A stretch of 64,000 nucleotides of DNA. Source: an uncultured Collinsella sp. Its GTDB lineage: Bacteria; Actinomycetota; Coriobacteriia; Coriobacteriales; Coriobacteriaceae. The notes under the pieces are model-generated. The model was not told where the DNA came from. It saw only the letters and a program-made list of their open reading frames with translations, and did not search any database. This document shows, one piece after another, positions 16,558 through 24,849 of the stretch; position 1 is the stretch's first letter, and each line of letters starts with the position of its first letter. Location: NCBI GenBank assembly GCA_959019775.1, contig CAUEPS010000001.1, forward strand, positions 186,001-250,000, written 5' to 3'. A program made the translations under genes and the position numbers.

Positions 16558-18900
16558 CTATTTTGCCACTTTTGGTTTAAAGGTTCGCAGGCGCAGCGCA
16601 TTGCTTACGACGCACACGCTCGACAGGCTCATGGCCGCGGCGCCGAACATCGGCGAGAGCTGCCACCCGGTGAGCGGGAAGAACACGCCCGCCGCCAGCG
16701 GAATGCCGATGCCGTTGTAGAACAGTGCCCAGAACAGGTCTTGCTTGATGTTGCGGATCGTGGCGCGTGAAAGCTCGATGGCGCGGGCGACGTCCATGAG
16801 GTCGCTGCGCATGAGTACCACGTCGGCACCCTCCTTGGCGATATCGGCGCCGGTGCCGATGGCAAGGCCCACATCGGCGCGCGCCAGGGCGGGGGAGTCG
16901 TTGATGCCGTCGCCCACCATGGCGACCTTGCCGCCCGCATCCTGCAGTTCGCGCACGTGACGTTCCTTGTCGGCGGGCAGGACGTCGGCGATGACCTGTT
17001 CGCTGCTCAGCCCCACGCGGCGAGCGATGGCCTCGGCCGTCACGCGGTTGTCGCCGGTGAGCATGCGCACGTCGACGCCGAGCTTGCGGAGCGCGGCGAT
17101 TGCCTCGGCGCTCGTTTCTTTGACCTCGTCAGCCACGGCGATGGTGCCAATGAGCTCGCCGTTCTTGGCAAAGAACAGCGGCGTCTTGCCCTCGGCAGCG
17201 AACTGCTCGGCAAGACTGGCGGGCACCTCCGCGCCCAGCTCGCTCATCAGACGAACGTTGCCGGCTGCGATGGCGTTTTGCCCCTCGCGCGCCGTGACGC
17301 CGCGACCGGGCACGGCGGCAAAGTCCTCGACCATGCGTGCGACGATTCCGCGCGTCTCGCACTCGGCCATAATCGCCTCGGCCAGCGGGTGCTCACTCTG
17401 ACGCTCTAGTGCGGCGGCAAGCTTGAGCAGCGCCTTTTCGCTCATGGCGGGCGAGCCATCGGCGCGCGCGGCAACCACAATATCGGTCACGGCAGGCTTG
17501 CCGCGGGTGACGGTGCCGGTCTTATCGAGCACCACAGTGCCCACGTTGCGCAGATTCTCCAGCGCCTCGGCGCTCTTAAACAGGATGCCCATTTCGGCGC
17601 CCTTGCCGGTGCCCACCATAATGGCGACGGGCGTGGCCAGGCCCAGCGCGCACGGGCAGCTGATCACCAACACGGCCACGGCGGAGGTGAGCGCCTCGTT
17701 CACGCTGCCGGTCAGCGCCATCCACGCCACGAAGGTCACGGCCGAGATCGCAAACACCACGGGCACAAACACGCCGGCGACCTTGTCGGCCAGGCGGGCG
17801 ATAGGCGCCTTGGTGGCGTTGGCATCCTCGACGAGCTGGATGATCTTGGCAAGCGACGTGTCGGCGCCCACGCGCGTGGCGCGGAAGGTAAACGATCCGG
17901 TGCGGTTGACCGTGGCGGCGTTGACGGTGTCGCCGGCGGTCTTTTCCACGGGGATGGACTCGCCGGTGAGCGCACTCTCGTCCACGGCCGACGCGCCCTC
18001 GAGCACCACGCCGTCGACAGGGATAGACTCGCCTGGGCGCACACGCAGAACCTGGCCGGGTAGAATGGCGTCGACGTCCACAGCGGTCTCGGTGCCGTCG
18101 TCGGCCACAATGGTCGCGGTCTTGGGCGCCAGGTCGATCAGCGCCTCGATAGCGCCGCCGGTCTTGGACTTGCTGCGCGTCTCGAGGTATTTGCCCACGG
18201 TGACGAGCGACAGGATGGTGCCGGCGCTCTCAAAGTACAGGTTTTCCATGCTCGTCATCATGGCCTCGTGCACCTGACCAGCGGCCAGCTGGTCGGCCAT
18301 GATGAACATAGCGTAGAGCGACCAGGCGATCGATGCGGTGGCGCCGACGGCGATGAGGGCGTCCATGGTGGGCGCGCCGTGCACGAGCGACTTGAAGCCG
18401 TTGATAAAGTATGCGTCGTTGACGTAGACGATGGGGATGAGCAAGACGAGCTCGGTGAGGGCGAGCGTCATGCTGTGGATGTGGTCGGTGAAGATGCCGG
18501 GCAGCGGCCAGCCGAGCATGTGTCCCATGCCTATGTAGAACAGCGGAATGAGAAAGATGATTGAGATGATGAGACGGGTGCGCATGGCGGAGGCAGTGGC
18601 CTCCAGCTTTTTGGTCGGCGACTCCATATGGGCGGCGCCGGACCTGGCTTGCGCGCTGCCGCTTGAGCTGGCGGCATCGGTGCCCGTGCTGACGGGCGAG
18701 GCCGAATAGCCCGCGCGGTCGACGGCGGTGCAGATATCGTCGGGGGAGACCTGCGCGGGGTCATAGTCGACCATCATGGAACCGGCGAGCAGGTTGACCG
18801 CGACGCTTTGGACGCCGTCGAGCTTACTCACGGCGCGGTCCACATGTGCCTGGCAGGCGGCGCACGTCATGCCGCCCACGTCAAACTTATCTTGAGCCAT
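16558..18900 (-). CDS. copA: Copper-exporting P1B-type ATPase
   Basis: 780 residues. ATP-driven Cu(I) export across the cytoplasmic membrane. Domains in order: one N-terminal HMA domain (GGMTCAACQAHVD), a linker rich in Ala/Ser, four membrane helices, actuator domain (LTGES), the transport-site motif C415-P-C417 in helix 6, the phosphorylated D459 in DKTGT, the nucleotide domain with HP (SEHPLAEAI), GDGINDSPALARADVG, and two last helices. All key residues are intact. First gene of the copA-copZ-csoR operon; ribosome site GAAAGGAG. Confidence 0.97.
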   Translation of the reverse strand: MAQDKFDVGGMTCAACQAHVDRAVSKLDGVQSVAVNLLAGSMMVDYDPAQVSPDDICTAVDRAGYSASPVSTGTDAASSSGSAQARSGAAHMESPTKKLEATASAMRTRLIISIIFLIPLFYIGMGHMLGWPLPGIFTDHIHSMTLALTELVLLIPIVYVNDAYFINGFKSLVHGAPTMDALIAVGATASIAWSLYAMFIMADQLAAGQVHEAMMTSMENLYFESAGTILSLVTVGKYLETRSKSKTGGAIEALIDLAPKTATIVADDGTETAVDVDAILPGQVLRVRPGESIPVDGVVLEGASAVDESALTGESIPVEKTAGDTVNAATVNRTGSFTFRATRVGADTSLAKIIQLVEDANATKAPIARLADKVAGVFVPVVFAISAVTFVAWMALTGSVNEALTSAVAVLVISCPCALGLATPVAIMVGTGKGAEMGILFKSAEALENLRNVGTVVLDKTGTVTRGKPAVTDIVVAARADGSPAMSEKALLKLAAALERQSEHPLAEAIMAECETRGIVARMVEDFAAVPGRGVTAREGQNAIAAGNVRLMSELGAEVPASLAEQFAAEGKTPLFFAKNGELIGTIAVADEVKETSAEAIAALRKLGVDVRMLTGDNRVTAEAIARRVGLSSEQVIADVLPADKERHVRELQDAGGKVAMVGDGINDSPALARADVGLAIGTGADIAKEGADVVLMRSDLMDVARAIELSRATIRNIKQDLFWALFYNGIGIPLAAGVFFPLTGWQLSPMFGAAAMSLSSVCVVSNALRLRTFKPKVAK

Positions 18901-18947
18901 GGCTTCTCCTTTCTGTGACGTAGTGTTGGAAATGTTAACCGGCCGAT

Positions 18948-18978
18948 ACTATACACCCATACCCCCTGGGGGTGTCCA
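18948..18978 (-). promoter_or_regulatory. copA promoter with CsoR-type operator
   Basis: On the minus strand TGGACA (complement of 18973-18978), a 19-base spacer and TATAGT (complement of 18948-18953). The spacer holds the perfect GC palindrome ACCCCCTGGGGGT (18961-18973), flanked as ATACCCCCTGGGGGTGT, which matches the TACCC-GGGTA form of known CsoR operators. Repressor bound here would block polymerase; Cu(I) would relieve it. Confidence 0.85.
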
Positions 18979-19052
18979 GTACAGAAAGAAATGTATGACA
19001 TTTCGATACAGATGAGGGTGGCTGCTCAATCGTTGGCAGCCCCTGTCAAACA

Positions 19053-19187
19053 TCTCAACCTGTAACATCTAACAGGGAAAATGACCTCTAGCTGTTACAG
19101 ATCGAGATGTTGTTTTGCGTGGCTGAGTTCTGTCTTGATCTGTAACAGTTAGGCCGGTTTTTGCTGAGCAACTGTTACAGATTGAGA
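19053..19187. repeat. Repeat family B, copies 10 and 11 (80-bp period)
   Basis: Copies at 19053-19107 and 19133-19187. Copy 11 is inverted: the reverse complement of its interior closely matches copy 4 (AAAAACCGG then CTAACT). They sit in the 560-base spacer between the copA promoter and the DEAD-box helicase. From 19190 to 19460 lies the probable promoter and 5' leader of the helicase, in which I see no certain motif. Confidence 0.95.
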
Positions 19188-19460
19188 CAATCGGCCCAGA
19201 CCCGCCCCGTCTGCCTCGTCATCTGTGGTTTACGTGGGGGCATGCGGAGTACGGGTATACTAACCGGCGGCGAATCTGCTCCATCGCTTAGAGCTGCTGC
19301 GTCTGGACGGCGCGTGATAGGGCTGCCAAAGCGATCGCCAGCGTGCTGAGCAACGTCCTCTCTGTGCGCACCTGTTTTTGTATGTATTAGCGCACTACCA
19401 AGCACGCTCGCGCGGCCGCATGCCGTGCCCATAACGCGTGCAGATAAGGAACAACAACAT

Positions 19461-21704
19461 ATGCGTAATTCTGTATCCGACGTCACGGACGCCGAGATTC
19501 TGGACGAGACCCGCGAGGCCATGACCCAGGCTGCCTTCGATGCTGCCGACGAGGCCAGCGCCGCCGAGACCGTCGAGTCCGCGACCGAGAACCTGCCCGC
19601 CTTTGACGAGCTGGGACTTTCGGACGAGATGCTTCGTGCCATCGAGAACCTAGGCTACACGGCGCCCACGCCTGTCCAGGCCGGCTCGATCCCCGTGGTG
19701 CTTGAGGGCCGTGACCTGCTTGCCGCCGCTCAGACCGGCACCGGCAAGACGGCCGCCTTCTTGCTGCCGACCATGAACAACCTGGAGCACATCGCTCCGC
19801 CCAAGCCCGTGCGCGAGCGTGGCGGCCGCAACCGCCGTCGCGGTGCCAAGAAGCCCGAGGGCAACGGCCGCGGCCCCGTGATGCTCGTCATCACCCCCAC
19901 GCGCGAGCTTGCCCAGCAGATCGATGAGGTCGCCGGCAAGATTGCCGACGTCACCGGCCATGTCGCCGTGACCGTCGTGGGCGGCGTGAGCTACAAGCCC
20001 CAGACCGCGGCGCTCAAGTACGGCTGCGACATTCTGGTCGCCACGCCGGGCCGTCTGGTCGATCTGATCGAGCAGGGCGCCTGCCACCTGGACGAGGTCA
20101 AGGTGCTGGTGCTGGACGAGGCCGACCGCATGCTCGACATGGGCTTTTTGCCCGCCGTCCGCCGCATTGTGCGCGAGACGCCGGCCGAGCGCCAGACGCT
20201 GCTGTTCTCGGCCACGCTCGACGAGGAGGCCGTGGGCGAGATCGCCGACCTGGTGAGCGACCCGGCCCGCGTGGAGATCGCGCCCGCCACGTCGACCGCC
20301 GACACCGTCGACCAGTTTGTGTTCCCGGTGTCCATCGAGGCCAAGAACAACCTGCTGCCCGAGTTCCTCAAGAAAGAGGGACCGGAGCGCACTATCGTCT
20401 TTATGCGCACCAAGCACCGCGCCGACAGCTGCTGCCGTCGTCTGGAGCGCAAGGGCATCAAGGCCGCCGCGATCCACGGCAACCGCAGCCAGGCCCAGCG
20501 CGAGCGCGCGCTTTCGGCCTTCCGCGACGGCACCGTCGACGTGCTGGTGGCAACCGATGTCCTCGCCCGCGGCATCGACATTAGCGATGTGCGCTATGTC
20601 GTGAACTTTGACGTGCCGGCCGAGCCGACCGACTACATCCACCGCATCGGCCGCACGGGCCGCGCCGGCGAGCTGGGCTGGGCCATTACGTTTGTGACCG
20701 AGCAGGACGTCGATGAGTTCTACGAGATCGAGAAGCTCATGGACAAGACGGCCGACATTTATGACGCCGGCGACCTGCATGTGGGCCCCAATCCGCCCGC
20801 GATTGACCCCGAGCGCGATCCTTCGGCCTTTAAGGTGAAGAAGAAGACCAAGCGCGGCAAGTCCAAGAGCAAGAAGAAGCTTGAGCAGGCACGTCGCGAC
20901 GGCAAGCGCAACGGCGACGATTACGGCGATGTGGCCGGTCGTTCCAACCGCGGTCGCGACGAGCGCCGCAGCGACGGCGAGCGCCCGAGCCGTCCCAAGC
21001 GCGGCGGCAAGACCCGCGTGCGCGAGGGCGTTCAGGCTCGCGTGGACGAGGCCGTGGAGAGCGTGGCTCGTGAGGTGGCTGCCGAGGAGCGTGCTGCTGC
21101 TGTTGAGCAGGCCCCGCGTGGCAACCGTGCCGAGCGCCGCGCCAAGCAGTTCCAGGGCGAGGCGCATCGTCGTCGCCGCGAGGACGAGGACCGCGGCGGT
21201 CGTCGCCGTGTTGAGCGCGAGGACGACCGCCGCGGTTCGCGCGGTGGCAAGCGCGGTTCGGGCGACCGCCGTCGTTCCGGTCGTGATGACGAGCGCGGTG
21301 GCCGTGATGAGCGTCGCGGCGGCGAGAGCCGCGGTGAGCGAGGTGCCCGTGGCGGTGAGTCCCGTGGCGGCAAACGCTTTGAAGAGCGCGGTAGCCGCGG
21401 CGGCGAGCGTCGCGAGGGTGCTCGCAGCAATGGCGGCCGCGGCGGCGCTGGTCGTTCTAACGAGTCGCGCGATCGTCGTGACCCGCGTGCCAGCCGCGAT
21501 CGTCGCGATGACTGGCGCAACTACGACGATACCCGCGAGGAGCGTCGTGGCGGCTATCGCGGCGGGCGTGGCGGCAACCAGGCCGGCTCCCGCGGCGGTC
21601 GTGCCGGCGGTCGCGATAACCGTGGCAGCTATGGCAACAATCGTGGCGGCAAGCGCGGCCGCAGCTCCCGTCGCCCCGGTGACGGCGGCGGCAAGCGCAA
21701 GTAA
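19461..21704 (+). CDS. DEAD-box RNA helicase with long RGG-rich tail
   Basis: 747 residues. ATP-dependent RNA unwinding in ribosome assembly or mRNA turnover. The Q motif (GYTAPTPVQAGSIP), motif I AQTGTGKT, PTRELAQQ, DEAD (VLDEADRML), SAT and HRIGRTGRAGE are all in order within residues about 50-430. A basic insertion (RERGGRNRRRGAKK) lies between motifs I and Ia. From about residue 450 to the end the chain is almost wholly Arg/Gly/Asp/Glu, with many RGG, and would bind RNA or phase separate. The ATG at 19461 follows AAGGA; a start at 19425 is less likely. Likely a CshA/DeaD-type enzyme. Confidence 0.95.
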   Translation: MRNSVSDVTDAEILDETREAMTQAAFDAADEASAAETVESATENLPAFDELGLSDEMLRAIENLGYTAPTPVQAGSIPVVLEGRDLLAAAQTGTGKTAAFLLPTMNNLEHIAPPKPVRERGGRNRRRGAKKPEGNGRGPVMLVITPTRELAQQIDEVAGKIADVTGHVAVTVVGGVSYKPQTAALKYGCDILVATPGRLVDLIEQGACHLDEVKVLVLDEADRMLDMGFLPAVRRIVRETPAERQTLLFSATLDEEAVGEIADLVSDPARVEIAPATSTADTVDQFVFPVSIEAKNNLLPEFLKKEGPERTIVFMRTKHRADSCCRRLERKGIKAAAIHGNRSQAQRERALSAFRDGTVDVLVATDVLARGIDISDVRYVVNFDVPAEPTDYIHRIGRTGRAGELGWAITFVTEQDVDEFYEIEKLMDKTADIYDAGDLHVGPNPPAIDPERDPSAFKVKKKTKRGKSKSKKKLEQARRDGKRNGDDYGDVAGRSNRGRDERRSDGERPSRPKRGGKTRVREGVQARVDEAVESVAREVAAEERAAAVEQAPRGNRAERRAKQFQGEAHRRRREDEDRGGRRRVEREDDRRGSRGGKRGSGDRRRSGRDDERGGRDERRGGESRGERGARGGESRGGKRFEERGSRGGERREGARSNGGRGGAGRSNESRDRRDPRASRDRRDDWRNYDDTREERRGGYRGGRGGNQAGSRGGRAGGRDNRGSYGNNRGGKRGRSSRRPGDGGGKRK

Positions 21705-21736
21705 CATACGCGTCGCACGCTAGAGCGAGGCGAACT

Positions 21737-21770
21737 AAGGGCCCCGAGCAACTACGCTCGGGGCCCTTTT
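21737..21770 (+). terminator. Rho-independent terminator after the helicase
   Basis: AAGGGCCCCGAG pairs with CTCGGGGCCCTT and runs into TTTT. Confidence 0.93.
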
Positions 21771-21878
21771 GTTTGCCGCATCCGACCGTTGGTCCGGTGT
21801 GATTTGCTCAGGAATGCACCTGGAGGATGCTGAAGGCCCGTTTTCAGCCATGCGGCAATGGGTCCCATGGGGTGCGCC

Positions 21879-22111
21879 GTGCATTTTTTGGAGTATTCTG
21901 CAGATCGAGTTGCCTGCATACGATTCGACGTCGCCAGCGGTGGCCTTCGGATATCCCTAGCGAGCGTTTTGAGTTAGATTTCGCCGTTTTTAGAAGCAAA
22001 GGTACGTCATTCTCGCTTTGTCGGAACCCAAAATGATGCAGCGCCCTAAAGGTTTGCCCGCTCGGAGTATTGCTGGCGCGAGCGCGCTGCAGAATACTCC
22101 GTTTTTTGCAC
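21879..22111. repeat. Facing inverted repeats with GGAGTATTCTGCAG
   Basis: The left end (21879-21903) and right end (22087-22111) are inverted copies of the same 25-base sequence except for six bases in the middle; both keep six T on the plus strand there. The right copy also forms a hairpin with GGAGTATT at 22066. Outside each copy lies a GGGAC/GTCCC sequence. The 549-base gap between the helicase terminator and the EFR1 gene holds this element and no convincing gene. Confidence 0.6.
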
Positions 22112-22326
22112 GTGCTGGGACGGGGTACCTCAGGAGAACGTGGCGGTTATCAATAAATATATGCAATCTGTACCGGGAATTATGCAAACCGAAAAGGCGG
22201 GCAGTATGGGTTGGTGTATCGGGCTGCCTGGCGCACCAAAACGGGGAGCTCCCTTATGCGCCGTATACTCTGTCTGAATGTAAAAACGGCTTGACGCGTT
22301 GCCAGGCGTAGGGGGAGGGTGCCTCG

Positions 22327-23088
22327 ATGAGCGTATTCGAAATTGTGTTTAGTCCGACTGGTGGAACGCGGAAGGTGTCTGGCCTTGTGGCCGGGGCGCT
22401 GGACAAGAATACCGTTACCGTCGATCTGACCGATAGCGGGCTAGATTTCAGCGCCGTCTCGATGACTGAGGACGACGTGGCCGTAATCTCTGTGCCGGCG
22501 TATGCCGGTAGAATCCCGGCTGTGGTGGCTGACCGGTTGGGTATGGTGCGCGGCAACGGGGCTCGGGCTGTTTTGGTTTGTGTATACGGCAACCGCGCGT
22601 TTGAGGACACGCTCGTAGAGCTGGAGGACGTTGCGAAGCACGCCGGATTTAGGGTGGTTGCAGCGGTTTCTGCTATTGCTGAGCATTCCGTTGCTCGTCA
22701 GTTTGCTGCTGGGCGACCGGATGCGCAGGATGCGGCGCAGCTCGCAGAGTTTGCGCAGCAAATTCAGCAAAAGCTGTTGGCTGAGGATGCATCCGAGCCC
22801 TCTATTCCCGGCAATCGTCCTTATAAACAAGCTGGAGGTCATCGCATGACACCCGAGGCAATAGAGGATTGCGTCTCCTGCGGTGCATGCGCCGCGGCGT
22901 GCCCCGTTTGTGCTATCGACAAGGGCGACCCCAAGCGAGCAGCTGGCGAGGCGTGCATCTCCTGCATGCGCTGCATCGCCGTATGTCCGCGAGGCGCTCG
23001 CAAGCTTGATCCCAACAAGCTATCCGCTGTTTCCCAGATGCTGGGCAAGGTCTGCGTCGTGCGGAAGGAATGCGAACTCTTTATCTAG
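22327..23088 (+). CDS. EFR1-family flavodoxin-ferredoxin fusion
   Basis: 253 residues. The N-terminal flavodoxin-like domain has the FMN phosphate loop SPTGGTRK at residues 9-16 and VPAYAGRIP; the C-terminal part has two 4Fe-4S motifs, CVSCGACAAACPVCAI and CISCMRCIAVCPRGAR. This is the EFR1 arrangement common in gut anaerobes, where it probably shuttles low-potential electrons between enzymes. The family's exact partner is unknown. Ribosome site GGGGGAGGG precedes the ATG. No neighbour suggests its redox partner, though the hydrogenase operon is 5 kb away. Confidence 0.9.
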   Translation: MSVFEIVFSPTGGTRKVSGLVAGALDKNTVTVDLTDSGLDFSAVSMTEDDVAVISVPAYAGRIPAVVADRLGMVRGNGARAVLVCVYGNRAFEDTLVELEDVAKHAGFRVVAAVSAIAEHSVARQFAAGRPDAQDAAQLAEFAQQIQQKLLAEDASEPSIPGNRPYKQAGGHRMTPEAIEDCVSCGACAAACPVCAIDKGDPKRAAGEACISCMRCIAVCPRGARKLDPNKLSAVSQMLGKVCVVRKECELFI

Positions 23089-23108
23089 CGCAAACGAGAT
23101 TGGTGCAA

Positions 23109-23155
23109 GGAATGTCCCTGGGTGCCGGCAGAAAAGGAACGTCCCTAAGTGCCGC
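23109..23155. repeat. Tandem GTCCC repeat pair
   Basis: GGAA-Y-GTCCCTRRGTGCCG occurs at 23109-23128 and 23136-23155, a 27-base period. It lies just after the EFR1 stop and belongs to the GGGAC/GTCCC-core set. Confidence 0.7.
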
Positions 23156-23199
23156 ATACCGTTTATCGAAGAAAAAATACCGTTCATCGGTCATAATGG

Positions 23200-23227
23200 T
23201 TGTTCCGGCTTTGGGCTTGTCTACAAT
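23200..23227 (+). promoter_or_regulatory. Predicted promoter of the PTS operon
   Basis: TTGTTC (23200-23205), a 16-base spacer and TACAAT (23222-23227), about 25 bases before the leader hairpin. Confidence 0.65.
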
Positions 23228-23252
23228 AGCTCCCGTAAAAAGAAATGCGGAA

Positions 23253-23346
23253 GGTTACCGAGTCCCTCGGACGTGGGCCTAACCAAAGTCTTTGAACGGG
23301 TGCGTCTCTATGGATGCATTCGCTTGATTTTGGTTGGGCTTTATTT
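23253..23346 (+). promoter_or_regulatory. LicT/BglG-type antiterminator (RAT) and overlapping terminator
   Basis: The leader can fold in two exclusive ways. In the first, GGTTACCGAG (from 23253) pairs with CTCGG and CCTAACC ending at 23284, a RAT-like hairpin with the GTTAC-G seen in known RAT sites. In the second, GCCTAACCAAA (23277-23287) pairs with TTTGGTTGGGC (23329-23339) and is followed by TTTATTT, a terminator that ends at the first start codon. The two share 23277-23284. Phosphorylation-controlled LicT from this operon would hold the first form and allow transcription. The geometry is seen directly; the mechanism is inferred from the BglG/LicT family. Confidence 0.72.
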
Positions 23347-23364
23347 ATGAAGGGACATGCCACC

Positions 23365-23877
23365 ATGGGTTTCTTTTCTCGCCTGATGGGCGGTTCGGAT
23401 GAGCAGAAGACTGCAACTTCCGAGTTCGAAATTCTCGCTCCCGTTTCCGGCGAGCTTGTTCATCTAGAAAATACCAATGACCCCGCTTTTAGCAGCCGTG
23501 CCGTGGGCGATGGCGTTGCCGTGGTTCCCCAAGAGGGAACGGTGTGCGCTCCTGTTTCCGGCACCGTCGCGGCGCTGTTTCCGACTGAGCACGCGCTGGG
23601 CATCATGTCCGACGACAGCTCTGCTCAGGTGATGCTGCATATCGGAATCGACACTGTTAAGCTTGAGGGCAAGGGCTTCCATGCGCTTGTTGCTCAGGGT
23701 GATCACGTTGACGCGGGCCAGCCCCTCGTCGAGGTCGATTTCGACGTGGTCCGCGCCGCCGGCTTCGATCCCACGGTCTTCGTTATCGTGTGCGAGCGCT
23801 CGGAGAACTCGACTCTTCGTGAGCATGCTTCCGGCCCTGTTGCTGTTAAAGAGCCTGTCGTCTGGCTTTCCGAGTAA
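23365..23877 (+). CDS. PTS glucose-type EIIA component
   Basis: 170 residues, soluble. Receives phosphate from HPr and passes it to the EIIB domain of the transporter at 24850. The fold and both active-site histidines are present: EHALGI and H92 in VMLHIGIDTVKLEGKGF, the phosphorylated residue. ATG 23365 is preceded by AAGGGA at nine bases; an in-frame ATG at 23347 would add six residues but directly abuts the terminator. First gene of the PTS operon. Compare Bacillus proteins where the same domain is fused to EIICB; here it is separate. Confidence 0.93.
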   Translation: MGFFSRLMGGSDEQKTATSEFEILAPVSGELVHLENTNDPAFSSRAVGDGVAVVPQEGTVCAPVSGTVAALFPTEHALGIMSDDSSAQVMLHIGIDTVKLEGKGFHALVAQGDHVDAGQPLVEVDFDVVRAAGFDPTVFVIVCERSENSTLREHASGPVAVKEPVVWLSE

Positions 23878-23895
23878 ATTCTTGTGGTGGGTACC

Positions 23896-24750
23896 GTGGT
23901 TATCAAGCGAGTTTTTAACAACAACGTCGCAATGGTCACTTCGGACGATGGCTCCGAGCTCATCGTCATCGGTCGAGGCCTCTGCTTTGGCCGTCATGCC
24001 GGCGATGCCATCGACGAGGCGTCGATCGAAAAGACCTACGCGTTGCAGGAGGGAACTTCTCAGGATTCGCGTACGATTGACCGCTTGGCACATCTTTTGG
24101 AGTCCATCCCCACCGTCAACCTCGTGATTGCCGAGGACATTGTTCAGATGCTCCGTCGAGAGCTCAATGTTGATATCAACGACAAGATTCTCATTGCTCT
24201 CGCAGACCATATCAGCCTTGCTTTGGAGCGCGAGCGCAAGGGCGTCTCCTGTGAGAATCCGTTGCTGCTCGAGATCCAGCAGTTCTATCGCAAGGAGTAT
24301 GCACTTGCGGGCCGTGCGCTGCAGATTATCAAGGAGTATATGGGCATTCAGATGAGCGAAGAAGAGCAGGGTTTCATTACGCTGCATATCGTCAACGCCA
24401 CCATGCCGCAACGCTCCGATCGTTTGATTGTTTCGGTCCAGCTTGTTCGCGACGTGCTCGCGATTGTTTCCAAGCGCTATGCTACGACCCTCGATGACAC
24501 CTCGCTGCCTTACGAACGTTTCGTTCGTCACCTGCAGTTTTTCGCACAGCGAGCGCTCGATCCTACGGCAGGGCAAATCAACGGAGACGCGCTGTTCCGA
24601 ATCGATGAAACGGCGTATCCCTGCGCATTCTCGTGCGCGGACGCCATAGCCGCCCACTTGTCGTCTACCTATAACGTTGTCGTTACCGATGCTGAGAAGA
24701 GTTATCTCGCATATCACATTGTTAACCTGCTTGGAGAACCTGGTCTCTAG
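23896..24750 (+). CDS. licT: LicT/BglG-family transcription antiterminator
   Basis: 284 residues. RNA-binding protein that prevents termination in the PTS operon leader when sugar is present. The N-terminal co-antiterminator domain begins VIKRVFNNNVAMV, followed by IVIGRGLCFGRHAGD, then two PRD modules with the phosphorylatable histidines (ALADHISLALE, ITLHIVNA, RFVRHLQFFAQR, YLAYHIVNLL). GTG 23896 aligns with the family start; a GTG at 23884 would add four residues. Its target is presumably the structure at 23253-23346. Placement inside the operon it controls is usual. Confidence 0.93.
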   Translation: MVIKRVFNNNVAMVTSDDGSELIVIGRGLCFGRHAGDAIDEASIEKTYALQEGTSQDSRTIDRLAHLLESIPTVNLVIAEDIVQMLRRELNVDINDKILIALADHISLALERERKGVSCENPLLLEIQQFYRKEYALAGRALQIIKEYMGIQMSEEEQGFITLHIVNATMPQRSDRLIVSVQLVRDVLAIVSKRYATTLDDTSLPYERFVRHLQFFAQRALDPTAGQINGDALFRIDETAYPCAFSCADAIAAHLSSTYNVVVTDAEKSYLAYHIVNLLGEPGL

Positions 24751-24849
24751 GCATAACGTGCCCACACATCGATTGATATAAGGCAAGGCTCACGGTCTTG
24801 TCCAGGGCACATCTGTCTTAATTTGCGGAAAAGGAAGGGGAGTACCGCT

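Noticed and set aside
22018..22311. Possible 97-codon gene before the EFR1 gene
   Set aside because: No ribosome site, no recognisable domain, and it crosses the inverted repeat ending at 22111.
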